DNA of 6,870 nt, taken from Limnohabitans sp. Its GTDB lineage: Bacteria; Pseudomonadota; Gammaproteobacteria; Burkholderiales; Burkholderiaceae_C. The notes below the pieces were generated by a model. It had not been told where the DNA came from. It saw only the letters and a list, made by a program, of their open reading frames with translations, and did not search any database. Shown here one piece after another: positions 1-6,402 of the stretch. A program made the translations under genes and the position numbers. The DNA lies in contig VEQI01000184.1 of NCBI GenBank assembly GCA_018883305.1, forward strand, positions 1 through 6,870, written 5' to 3'. How positions within the stretch are numbered: the stretch's first letter is position 1; each line of letters starts with the position of its first letter.

Positions 1-1
1 G

Positions 2-442
2 CTGGAACTGGACTTCATGGACGACACCCACCGCGAGTTCGTCGACCTGCTGGCGGCGGTGGAGTTGGCCGAGGACGAACACATCGTGGAGCGGTTTCGC
101 GCACTGGTGGATCACACCGATGATCACTTTGGCAGCGAAGACCGCTGGATGCTGGCCACGCAATTTGCCGCCAGCAATTGCCACACCATGCAGCACAACG
201 TGGTGATGCAAGTGCTGCGTGAAGCGCTCAAGCGAGGCGAGGGCGGTGACCTGGTGTTGTTGCGCGACCTTTCGCGTGAGTTGGGCATCTGGTTTCCCCA
301 GCATGCGCAAAGCATGGACGCGGCCCTGGCCTTGCATTTGCGTGCCATTGGTTTTGACCCCGTGACAGGTGTGGTGCAGCGTCCCGACGCGTTGCCCGAG
401 GGCGAGATTCACGGCTGCGGCGGATCGACCTGCGCCTCCTGA
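2..442 (+). CDS. Bacteriohemerythrin-like di-iron protein (5' end outside window)
   Basis: Small cytoplasmic four-helix-bundle protein that binds O2 reversibly at a non-haem di-iron centre; family members act in oxygen storage, delivery or sensing. Counting from the Met at base 17, all seven usual ligands are present: H5 (in DDTHREF), H37 and E41 (HFGSE), H56 and H60 (HTMQH), H96 and D101 (HAQSMD). The frame stays open upstream of base 17 and reads LELDF before that Met. Homologues usually have about 10-20 residues ahead of the first ligand His, so the real start is probably left of the window and the entry is treated as 5'-partial. There is no fused sensor or methyl-accepting domain, so this is a single-domain form. 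The C-terminus (about residues 130-141) carries a CGGSTC motif that is not part of the core fold. It is followed in the same direction by an MFS gene. The family call is firm; the physiological role is not determined. Confidence 0.9.
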   Translation: MELDFMDDTHREFVDLLAAVELAEDEHIVERFRALVDHTDDHFGSEDRWMLATQFAASNCHTMQHNVVMQVLREALKRGEGGDLVLLRDLSRELGIWFPQHAQSMDAALALHLRAIGFDPVTGVVQRPDALPEGEIHGCGGSTCAS

Positions 443-447
443 GCCTG

Positions 448-462
448 CACGCCTTCGGCGTG
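448..462 (+). other. Small GC-rich hairpin after the hemerythrin gene
   Basis: A perfect 6-bp inverted repeat, CACGCC and GGCGTG, with a TTC loop starts six bases after the hemerythrin stop. No T-run follows, so it is not a classical intrinsic terminator. It could stabilise the 3' end of the hemerythrin mRNA or cause weak attenuation before the MFS gene. A 10-bp palindrome (CGCAATTGCG, 468-477) lies just downstream. Confidence 0.35.
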
Positions 463-476
463 AAATGCGCAATTGC

Positions 477-482
477 GGGAGA
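477..482 (+). promoter_or_regulatory. Ribosome binding site deciding the MFS start
   Basis: GGGAGA sits 8 nt before the ATG at 491. This favours that ATG over the in-frame TTG at 473, which would place the Shine-Dalgarno-like sequence inside the gene. Confidence 0.6.
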
Positions 483-490
483 ATGACCGC

Positions 491-1699
491 ATGTGGTCAA
501 GCCTGCGCAATCCCCTGGTTCTGTTCCCGGTCCTGATGGCCGGTGGCATTCTCCTCATCACCATGGGCATTCGCCAGTCCATGGGCTTGTATGTGGGTCC
601 CATCAACACCAGCACGGGTCTGGGTATCACGTCCATCAGCCTGGCGTTGGCGGTGGGGCAATTTGTCTGGGGCGCCATTCAACCACTGGCCGGCGCAGCC
701 GCTGATCACTGGGGGCCGCGTCCGGTGCTGCTGGTTGGACTGTTGGTGATGATGCTGGGCGCCTTGCTCACGCCCTGGATGGACACCACGCTGGGCATGT
801 CGATGACCCTGGGTGTGTTGTCGGCTGCTGGGTCCGGGGCTTGCAGTTTCTCCGTGCTGATTGGCGCGGCCGCGCAACGACTGCCCGCGCAAGCACGCGG
901 CGCGGCATCGGGCCTGATCAATGCTGGCGGGTCGCTGGGGCAATTTGTGCTGGCGCCCGTGACACAAAAACTCATTCAAACCCTGGGCTGGATGGGGGCC
1001 ATGTGGTCATCGGCCGTGATGACGCTGCTGGCCATTCCTCTGGTGCTGGGGCTGGCATCGGAGCGTGGGGCTGCTGCGCCCGCAGCGACCTCGGGGGGCG
1101 GTATGCGAGAGGCGTTGGGTGAGGCGCTGCGCGATCGCAGTTACTGGCTCTTGCACCTGGGGTTTTTCACCTGCGGTTTTCACATCGCATTCCTCATCAC
1201 GCACCTGCCCACCGAGATTGACCTGTGCGGTCTGGCGCCTTCGGTCGCCAGTTGGTCGCTGGCCTTGATTGGGGTGGCCAACATCGCGGGCAGTGTCTAT
1301 GTCGGCGCTTGCACCAATCGCTACCGCAGCAAGTATCTGCTGGCATGGATGTATGGCTCGCGTGCCGTGCTGGTGATGCTGTATCTGGCCCTGCCCAAGA
1401 CAGAGTGGGTGTTCTATGGCTTCGCCATCGGCCTGGGGGCTACCTGGTTGGCCACGGTGCCACCCACGGCAGCCATCGTGGGCAAGTTGTTTGGAGTGCG
1501 CTACCTGGCCACCTTGTTTGGACTCACCCTGCTGTCACACCAGATTGGCGGATTTTTGGGCGCGTATCTGGGGGGACTGGTGCTCAGTGCGAACGGTGAC
1601 TACAGCTGGATGTGGTGGGCCGACATCGTGCTGGCCGGACTGGCCGCCGTCATTCACTTGCCCATTCGAGAACTGCCTATCGAGCCAGCCCAGGCCTGA
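491..1699 (+). CDS. MFS transporter, OFA/monocarboxylate-like (12 TM)
   Basis: Inner-membrane secondary carrier of the major facilitator superfamily, 402 aa from the ATG at 491, a normal MFS length. The two halves of six hydrophobic segments are separated by a polar loop around residues 197-215 that is rich in Ala and Gly. The family signature after TM2 is visible as DHWGPRPV (about 72-79), with D72, G75 and R77. The stretch RGAASGLINAGGSLGQ between TM4 and TM5 resembles the oxalate:formate antiporter/monocarboxylate carrier branch, which suggests a small carboxylate as substrate. This is inference and the substrate cannot be read from the sequence. It lies 48 bp after the hemerythrin gene and 79 bp before the DMT transporter gene, all on the plus strand, so co-transcription is possible. 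The ATG at 491 was chosen for its ribosome binding site; a TTG six codons upstream is the alternative. Confidence 0.88.
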   Translation: MWSSLRNPLVLFPVLMAGGILLITMGIRQSMGLYVGPINTSTGLGITSISLALAVGQFVWGAIQPLAGAAADHWGPRPVLLVGLLVMMLGALLTPWMDTTLGMSMTLGVLSAAGSGACSFSVLIGAAAQRLPAQARGAASGLINAGGSLGQFVLAPVTQKLIQTLGWMGAMWSSAVMTLLAIPLVLGLASERGAAAPAATSGGGMREALGEALRDRSYWLLHLGFFTCGFHIAFLITHLPTEIDLCGLAPSVASWSLALIGVANIAGSVYVGACTNRYRSKYLLAWMYGSRAVLVMLYLALPKTEWVFYGFAIGLGATWLATVPPTAAIVGKLFGVRYLATLFGLTLLSHQIGGFLGAYLGGLVLSANGDYSWMWWADIVLAGLAAVIHLPIRELPIEPAQA

Positions 1700-1751
1700 G
1701 GTGTGAGCTGGGGCGGGCTGTTGGAATTCCTTCATCCAGGGCGGGGACGGT

Positions 1752-1782
1752 GCATGTCATCGGGTAAGCTATCGGGACATGC
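1752..1782 (+). repeat. Inverted repeat over the DMT transporter start codon
   Basis: GCATGTC (1752-1758) and its perfect reverse complement GACATGC (1776-1782) are separated by 17 nt, and the right arm contains the ATG at 1779. Inside the element ATCGGG occurs twice, at 1759-1764 and 1771-1776, 12 bp apart. It could be an operator for a dimeric regulator or an RNA stem that hides the start codon. Seven-base arms can also arise by chance. Confidence 0.35.
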
Positions 1783-2666
1783 TTGTGATTGACCCCGTTT
1801 CCCAGCGCCAGCGGCGCATCGGCATCGCCTGGATTTGCCTCACCACCCTGATGTTTGCTCTCTTGGACGCCAGCGCCAAGTGGCTGGTGCAAGTGTTCCC
1901 GGTGTTTCAGGTCATCTGGATGCGGTTTCTGGTTCATACCGTGCTCACCGCAGCCTTGTTCGGGCCCAAGGTAGGCCACGACCTGTACCGTGTCAAGCAT
2001 CCCAAACTGCAGCTCATCCGTGGCCTGATGCTGGCCACCATGACGGCGTTGAACTTCTTTGCCCTGCAATACCTGCAACTGGCCGAGACCTCGGCCATTC
2101 AGTTTTCCGTGCCCATCATGATTGCGCTGTTCAGCGTGTGGTGGTTGGGGGAAGGTCAATCCACGGCGCGATGGGTGGCCATTGCGACGGGCTTCATCGG
2201 CGTGCTGGTCATCATTCGGCCCTGGGGGCATGGTTTTCATCCGGCCATTTTTCTGACGCTGCTGAATGCCATCATGTACGCCGTGTTCAACATGATCACC
2301 CGACATGTGGGGGCGCAGGATCACCCGGCCGCCACGCAATGGATTTCCGCCCTGGTGCCCTCGGTGGTGCTGGCCCCGGTGGGCCTTTGGAACTGGCAGA
2401 CGCCGCAAGACCTCTGGTCGTGGGTGTTCATTCTTTCGGCCGGGCTCACGGGTGGCCTGGGTCACTTTGCCTCCGCCATGGCCCACCGACATGCTTCCGC
2501 CGCCGTGTTGGGGCCATTCCTGTACCAGCAAATCATCTACATGACCGCGCTGGGTTGGCTGATGTTTGGTCAGCTGCCCGATGCCTGGGTGGTGGCTGGG
2601 GCCGTGCTGGTGGTGGCCAGCGGTCTGTTTCTGTTGCGTCAGGAGTTTCGCACCCATGCGGACTGA
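1779..2666 (+). CDS. EamA/DMT-superfamily transporter (10 TM)
   Basis: Inner-membrane protein of the drug/metabolite transporter superfamily, 295 aa, built from two EamA repeats (about residues 10-145 and 155-288) of five helices each. Typical EamA wording is present in the first repeat, with LQLAETSAIQFSVPIMIAL at about 99-117, then a GEGQ turn and VLVIIRP closing the repeat. The second repeat has ASAAVLGPFLYQQIIYM followed by GWLMFGQLPD. The substrate is unknown, since family members export amino acids, metabolites or drugs. No good Shine-Dalgarno sequence precedes the ATG at 1779, and a GTG at 1785 is an alternative start. The coding end overlaps or abuts the next gene, a likely rquA, so the two are probably expressed together. 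Whether the carrier has any role in quinone metabolism is unknown. Confidence 0.88.
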   Translation: MLVIDPVSQRQRRIGIAWICLTTLMFALLDASAKWLVQVFPVFQVIWMRFLVHTVLTAALFGPKVGHDLYRVKHPKLQLIRGLMLATMTALNFFALQYLQLAETSAIQFSVPIMIALFSVWWLGEGQSTARWVAIATGFIGVLVIIRPWGHGFHPAIFLTLLNAIMYAVFNMITRHVGAQDHPAATQWISALVPSVVLAPVGLWNWQTPQDLWSWVFILSAGLTGGLGHFASAMAHRHASAAVLGPFLYQQIIYMTALGWLMFGQLPDAWVVAGAVLVVASGLFLLRQEFRTHAD

Positions 2667-3414
2667 GGAGTCTATGCCCGCCCGCAACGGTGCTGCGGCC
2701 GATGCCGCGGGTCAACGCGCCGTGCCGGCTTATCTGGAGCAAGCCTACTGGTGGGCTTACGTGCATCCCAGGGCGGTGCGCTTGTTTGAGCGGGACTGGT
2801 TGGTCAACCTGATTTTGTTTGGCAACTACGGTCGGTTGCGTGACGCTGCACTCGCGGGCATGCAGACGCCCCCGGCGACGGCGCACACAGACACGAACTC
2901 GCTGAGCGGAAACATCCTGCAAGTGGCTTGCGCCTACGGGGACATCACCCCTACGCTTCTGCGGCGACTGGATGCGCAGTCCCATCTGGATGTGGTGGAT
3001 GTGTTGCCCATCCAGTTGAACAACCTGCAACGCAAACTGCCCGCGGATGCCCGCGTGGGCCTGATCCGTGCCGATGCCAGCGCCTTGCCGTTTGACGATG
3101 GCAGTTACGACCAGGTGCTGCTGTTTTTCCTGCTGCACGAAATGCCCGAACCCGTTCGCCGTGCCACCCTGGCCGAAGCGCTGCGGGTGTTGCGACCGGG
3201 CGGACGGTTGGTGATCATCGATTACCATGCGCCACGGCGCTGGCATCCGTTGCGCTGGCTCATGCGGGGTGTCTTTCGTCAGCTAGAGCCCTTTGCCATG
3301 GACTTATGGCGCCATCCCGTGGAGCACTTCATGCCCAACGACCTGGCCTGGACCGCACGCTCGCACCACACCTACTTTGGTGGCTTGTACCAGCGCCTGA
3401 TCGTCACCCGTTGA
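2656..3414 (+). CDS. rquA: Rhodoquinone biosynthesis methyltransferase-like protein RquA
   Basis: RquA converts ubiquinone to rhodoquinone, exchanging a ring methoxy group for an amino group. Published work on Rhodospirillum rubrum RquA reports SAM as the amino donor, although the fold is that of a class I methyltransferase. Numbering from the ATG at 2656 (252 aa), the RquA-type N-terminal block YLEQAYWWAYVHP is at 26-38 and LVNLILFGNY at 49-58. The SAM motif I position reads VACAYGD (90-96) rather than the usual DxGxGxG, a hallmark of RquA. Next come the acidic strand LDVVDV (D112, D115), FFLLHE (157-162) and RPGGRLVIID (180-189). Start choice is uncertain: ATG 2656 has AGGAG 10 nt upstream and overlaps the DMT gene by 11 bp, while ATG 2674 (246 aa) has GAGGAG only 3 nt away. 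A canonical ubiquinone or menaquinone methyltransferase (UbiE-like) is less likely because of the altered motif I. Confidence 0.85.
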   Translation: MRTEESMPARNGAAADAAGQRAVPAYLEQAYWWAYVHPRAVRLFERDWLVNLILFGNYGRLRDAALAGMQTPPATAHTDTNSLSGNILQVACAYGDITPTLLRRLDAQSHLDVVDVLPIQLNNLQRKLPADARVGLIRADASALPFDDGSYDQVLLFFLLHEMPEPVRRATLAEALRVLRPGGRLVIIDYHAPRRWHPLRWLMRGVFRQLEPFAMDLWRHPVEHFMPNDLAWTARSHHTYFGGLYQRLIVTR

Positions 3415-3494
3415 TACACGGTTTCGGCCGCGTGCAAAGGTGACCGCGGGCCCGGCAGCGTTGACCGTTGTCCTCTAAGATGCCGGAACTCAAC

Positions 3495-3500
3495 GAGGGG
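3495..3500 (+). promoter_or_regulatory. Ribosome binding site of the panE-like gene
   Basis: GAGGGG lies 6 nt before the ATG at 3507. It supports that start over the in-frame TTG at 3468, since residues encoded between them precede the NAD(P)-binding strand that should open this family. Confidence 0.65.
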
Positions 3501-3506
3501 ATTCCG

Positions 3507-4415
3507 ATGAAAATTTTGATGGTGGGAGCTGGCGGCATCGGCGGGTATTTTGGGGCGCAACTGATTCGCGCGGGCGCAGACATCACGTTTTTGTTGCGAG
3601 CCAAACGCAAGGCACTGATTGACGAGGCGGGTCTGACCATCGAGACACCGCAGGAAACCTTCACCCTGCGAGTGCCCACCGTCAGCGCCGAGGCGCTGCA
3701 ACCGGATTATGACCTGATCGTCTTTGCGCCCAAGGCTTATGACCTGGAGGATACCTTGCAAAGCGTGGCCGGTGCGTCAGCGCGCGGTTTCATTCTGCCC
3801 TTGCTCAATGGGCTGGATCACATGCAGGTGCTGGATGAGCGCTTTGGGCGGGAACGGGTGATGGGCGGCGTGGCGCACATCGCCGCCATGATCAGCCCCA
3901 CCGGATCGGTCAAGCGCTTGAGCGATCTGCACATGCTGACCGTGGGACCACGCGCCCCAGGTCAAGAAGCCATGGCACGCGCCTTTCACGCACTGTGCGA
4001 GCGAACGCCCTTTGACCGTGCTTACAGCGAGCACATCGAACAGTCCTTGTGGGACAAGTGGGTGTTCCTGGCCTCATTGGCGGCGATGACCACACTGTTC
4101 CACGCATCCGTGGGCAAGATCGTCGCTACGCCCTACGGTCATGAACTCAATCTGCAGACCTATGCTGAATGTTGCGAGGTGGCCGCACGCTGTGGTTTCC
4201 CGATTGCCCAGGGCGTGCAAGCCAAAGCCGCTGGCCAGCTCACGATGGCGGGCTCCGGCTTCACGGCCTCCATGCTGCGCGACATGGCCTCGGGGCAGCG
4301 CACTGAGCACGAGCACATCCTGGGTGGGATGATTCGTCGCGGCCAGGCGCAGGGGCTGCCCTGCACCCTGCTCAAGGCGGCCTACACGCACATGGCCGTG
4401 GCTCAGTCGAGCTGA
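3507..4415 (+). CDS. panE: 2-dehydropantoate 2-reductase (ketopantoate reductase, PanE/ApbA family)
   Basis: Cytoplasmic NADPH-dependent reductase; the type enzyme reduces ketopantoate to pantoate in pantothenate and coenzyme A synthesis. The 302-aa product has the usual length. It opens with the Rossmann strand and dinucleotide motif MKILMVGAGGIGGYFG (GxGxxG, 7-12). Residues matching the E. coli PanE active site are visible: K76 in APKAYD, N101 in LLNGLDH, the catalytic Lys K184 in WDKWVF, S255 in ASMLRD, and the catalytic Glu E267 in RTEHEH. The N domain (1-about 175) is followed by the all-helical C domain. Burkholderiales often carry several paralogues of this family, some probably acting on other 2-oxo acids, so the symbol is a family-level assignment. 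The gene follows rquA by 92 bp and has its own good ribosome binding site. Its 3' end overlaps the convergent Bug-type gene by 13 bp. Confidence 0.85.
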   Translation: MKILMVGAGGIGGYFGAQLIRAGADITFLLRAKRKALIDEAGLTIETPQETFTLRVPTVSAEALQPDYDLIVFAPKAYDLEDTLQSVAGASARGFILPLLNGLDHMQVLDERFGRERVMGGVAHIAAMISPTGSVKRLSDLHMLTVGPRAPGQEAMARAFHALCERTPFDRAYSEHIEQSLWDKWVFLASLAAMTTLFHASVGKIVATPYGHELNLQTYAECCEVAARCGFPIAQGVQAKAAGQLTMAGSGFTASMLRDMASGQRTEHEHILGGMIRRGQAQGLPCTLLKAAYTHMAVAQSS

Positions 4416-4417
4416 GC
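4401..4417. terminator. Hairpin spanning the two convergent stop codons (possible weak bidirectional terminator)
   Basis: GCTCAG (4401-4406) and CTGAGC (4412-4417) form a perfect 6-bp stem around a 5-nt loop. The stem contains the plus-strand TGA (4413-4415) and the minus-strand TGA (complement of 4403-4405) in mirror positions. Only a short TCTTTC tract follows on the plus side and no T-run on the minus side, so termination would be weak by sequence alone. Confidence 0.4.
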
Positions 4418-5362
4418 GCCTGAGTCTTTCACGATCTTGGACCAGCGGGTCAGGTCCGACTTCACCAGGGCAGCCAGTTGCTCGGGGGTGCTTGGCGTGA
4501 CCTCGGCGCCCAGCGCGTTGAATCGCTCCTTGATTTCGGGCGATTGCAGCAGCTTGACAATTTCCTGATTCAGGCGGGTGACGATTTCCTTTGGGGTACC
4601 GGCCGGTGCAAACAGGCCGTACCAGGCATTGGCATGCAGCCCCGGCACGCTCTCGGCCAGGGTAGGCATGTCAGGGGCCAGGGAAGTGCGTTGTTCGGTG
4701 GCGGCGGCAATCACGCGCAACTGGCCGCTTTTCACGAAAGGCATCACGCCCGGAAAGCTGCCGAAGGTCATGGTGCACAGGCCGGCAATGACATCGGTGG
4801 CCGCAGCGGCGGCACCCTTGTAAGGCACGTGCACGATGTCGACGTTGGCCGTGGACTTGAGCATCTCGCCCAGCAAATGGTTGACGGTGCCATTGCCGGC
4901 AGAGGCGTAGGTGAGCTTGCCCGGATCCGCCTTGGCCAGGGCAATCAGTTCCTTGATGTTCTTGGCCGGGAAGTTCGGGCTGACGGCCAGCAGGTAGGGC
5001 GCAGTGGCCACCACCATGATGGGCTCGAAGTCCTTGATCGGGTCAAAGGGCACCTTTTTGTAGAGGGAGGGGTTGATGGTCTGTGCGCTTTGCGCCGTGA
5101 TCATCAGCGTGTAGCCATCTTTGGGCGCGCGTGCCACCAGGGCCGTGCCAACGTTGCCGCCCGCGCCCGGTTTGTTGTCGACCACCACCGGTTGTCCCAG
5201 AGCCACGGCCAGGCGTTGCGCCAGCGCTCGTCCCACGATGTCGTTGGCACCGCCCGGTGCTTGCGGCACGATCAGGGTGATGGGCTTGGTGGGGTAGGGG
5301 TCTGCCGCCCAGGCCGTGGACAGGCCCAGTGCCAGACAGCAGGTGGCGAGAAAGGTGCGCAT
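4403..5362 (-). CDS. Bug/TctC-family tripartite tricarboxylate transporter substrate-binding protein
   Basis: Periplasmic solute-binding protein of the Bug (Bordetella uptake gene)/TctC family, which binds carboxylates or related small acids for tripartite tricarboxylate transporters. The start at 5362 gives 319 aa, standard for the family, and a Sec signal peptide MRTFLATCCLALGLSTAWA with likely cleavage near residue 19-20. The mature protein begins with the family pattern YPTKPITLIVPQAPGGAND (from about residue 23), where the PGG..D loop contributes to ligand binding. VVDNKPGAGGNVGT, DGYTL, YASAGNGT and VPYKGAAAA follow in the usual order. No TctA or TctB membrane component lies in the window, and orphan Bug genes are common in Burkholderiales. 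It lies 48 bp downstream of the lipoprotein-methyltransferase gene on the same strand. The ligand cannot be predicted. An upstream TTG start at 5398 is unlikely because it would put 12 extra residues ahead of the signal peptide. Confidence 0.93.
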   Translation of the reverse strand: MRTFLATCCLALGLSTAWAADPYPTKPITLIVPQAPGGANDIVGRALAQRLAVALGQPVVVDNKPGAGGNVGTALVARAPKDGYTLMITAQSAQTINPSLYKKVPFDPIKDFEPIMVVATAPYLLAVSPNFPAKNIKELIALAKADPGKLTYASAGNGTVNHLLGEMLKSTANVDIVHVPYKGAAAAATDVIAGLCTMTFGSFPGVMPFVKSGQLRVIAAATEQRTSLAPDMPTLAESVPGLHANAWYGLFAPAGTPKEIVTRLNQEIVKLLQSPEIKERFNALGAEVTPSTPEQLAALVKSDLTRWSKIVKDSGAQLD

Positions 5363-5369
5363 GTGTTTG

Positions 5370-5375
5370 CTCCTG
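5370..5375 (-). promoter_or_regulatory. Ribosome binding site of the Bug-type gene
   Basis: On the minus strand CAGGAG stands 7 nt before the ATG at 5362. It decides the start in favour of the Met that opens the signal peptide. Confidence 0.75.
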
Positions 5376-5410
5376 AGTAAAACGAGAAGGTTGATCAAAG
5401 CGGGGAGGAA

Positions 5411-6310
5411 TCAGGGCGCACGGCTGGCGGTGACAGCTTGGGTGGCGCCGTGCACGGTCATGTCGCCTTGCAGTTGTGTGTCTGTCAGGCTCAGCGACAC
5501 CTCGTGCAGGCCATCGTCCCGACCGATGTACTGAAAGCGTAAGTGACGACCGTTCACACGCGCACCCAGCAACCACTGCGTGGCTGTTTGCGGGATGCGG
5601 TCGGTGGCGGGCAATGTCATGCGCCCGCCCACTTGCTGAAATCGCTGTTGCAATTCAAAGGTGCCCAGTGCCTGACCCTGCTGATCGCGCAGGACCCATG
5701 ATCCGGCCAGCGGCGCCGGGACAATCCACAGGAAGGCGCGTTCACGTTCGGTGCCCAGAATTTGATCGGGCACCCAATCCCCCATGTCGAAGGCATGCGA
5801 CACCAGACGTGTGCCTGGCTTCATGGCCAGCAGTGTGGGGCGCAATTGCAGATTCAACTCGGGCAGCAGGTACATCGTGACCACGGTGGCCGCGCTGAAG
5901 TCTTCCTGGAAGATGTCGCCCTGGATGATGCGCGCCCGATCGGCCACACCCGCCCGTTCGGCCTGCTGCTGGGCATAGGCTGCCAGCTTGGCGTTGTACT
6001 CAATGCCCAATGCCCGTGCGCCAAATTGCTGAGCGGCGGCAATGGGGATGATGCCGTCCCCGGCACCCAGATCCACCACCAGGTCTTGCGGCGTGACCTG
6101 CGCCGCGCTGAGCATGGTCTTGACCAGGTGGGCACTGGTGGGCAGCCACATCACATCTTTGCCCATCTGGCCGCGCTGGGGCTGGTAGGTGGTGGCGGCC
6201 GTTGGTGGCGGTGGCGCAGGCGTGGCACATCCGGCCAGCAAACCGGTCAAAGCCAGAACCCACAGACAGGACCTCAGCCCAGGACAAAAGCGCGTGGCAT
6301 GAACATTCAT
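5411..6310 (-). CDS. Lipid-anchored class I SAM-dependent methyltransferase-like protein
   Basis: From the ATG at 6310 the product has 299 aa. It opens with a lipoprotein signal: a basic n-region, hydrophobic LWVLALTGLL and lipobox LAGC, with C28 as the lipidated residue. Ala at +2 suggests the outer membrane. A Pro-rich linker (31-36) leads to a class I methyltransferase domain (about 50-200): motif I VVDLGAGDG (78-86), acidic E104 ending the second strand, D132 in QGDIF, then MYLLPELN (146-153) and SHAFDMGDW (171-179). The last two blocks recall bacterial relatives of the FAM173/DOT1-like lysine methyltransferases. A beta-rich C-terminal part (about 201-295) has no function I recognise. The substrate is unknown, and activity outside the cytoplasm is uncertain because SAM is cytoplasmic. 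A GTG at 6370 would hide the signal behind 20 residues. The best Shine-Dalgarno match (GGGAG) is 11 nt from the ATG, rather long. Confidence 0.8.
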   Translation of the reverse strand: MNVHATRFCPGLRSCLWVLALTGLLAGCATPAPPPPTAATTYQPQRGQMGKDVMWLPTSAHLVKTMLSAAQVTPQDLVVDLGAGDGIIPIAAAQQFGARALGIEYNAKLAAYAQQQAERAGVADRARIIQGDIFQEDFSAATVVTMYLLPELNLQLRPTLLAMKPGTRLVSHAFDMGDWVPDQILGTERERAFLWIVPAPLAGSWVLRDQQGQALGTFELQQRFQQVGGRMTLPATDRIPQTATQWLLGARVNGRHLRFQYIGRDDGLHEVSLSLTDTQLQGDMTVHGATQAVTASRAP

Positions 6311-6402
6311 GGGCCAGGATTCTCCCTCAGCTTCAGGGCGCGCACCAGCGCCGCTTGTCGCGGCATTCACTCGCCCACCGTGGGGCTTTTCCCATGCCCA
6401 GG

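Noticed and set aside
1677..2687. Long minus-strand open frame of 336 codons opposite the DMT transporter
   Set aside because: Its product is rich in His, Gln, Gly and Arg with no domain or signal, and it mirrors the high-GC codon pattern of the plus-strand gene, which has clear EamA repeats.
1835..2812. Plus-strand open frame of 325 codons in another frame across the DMT and rquA genes
   Set aside because: It overlaps two well-supported genes and its translation has no membrane segments or recognisable motifs; it is a GC-rich frame shadow.
2872..3414. Canonical UbiE/UbiG methyltransferase assignment for the rquA product
   Set aside because: Motif I is VACAYGD instead of DxGxGxG, and the N-terminal block matches RquA from memory of that family; not confirmed by a search.
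3417..3434. Hairpin after rquA as an intrinsic terminator
   Set aside because: The CACGG/CCGCGTG stem needs a bulge and no T-run follows.
3461..3481. TTGACC and TAAGAT as a promoter for the panE-like gene
   Set aside because: The two hexamers are only 9 nt apart, far from the usual 16-18, and no alternative partner fits.
6361..6402. GC-rich near-palindrome after the unknown lipoprotein as a minus-strand terminator
   Set aside because: The pairing is interrupted by a mismatch or needs an impossibly small loop, and it lacks a terminal T-run.
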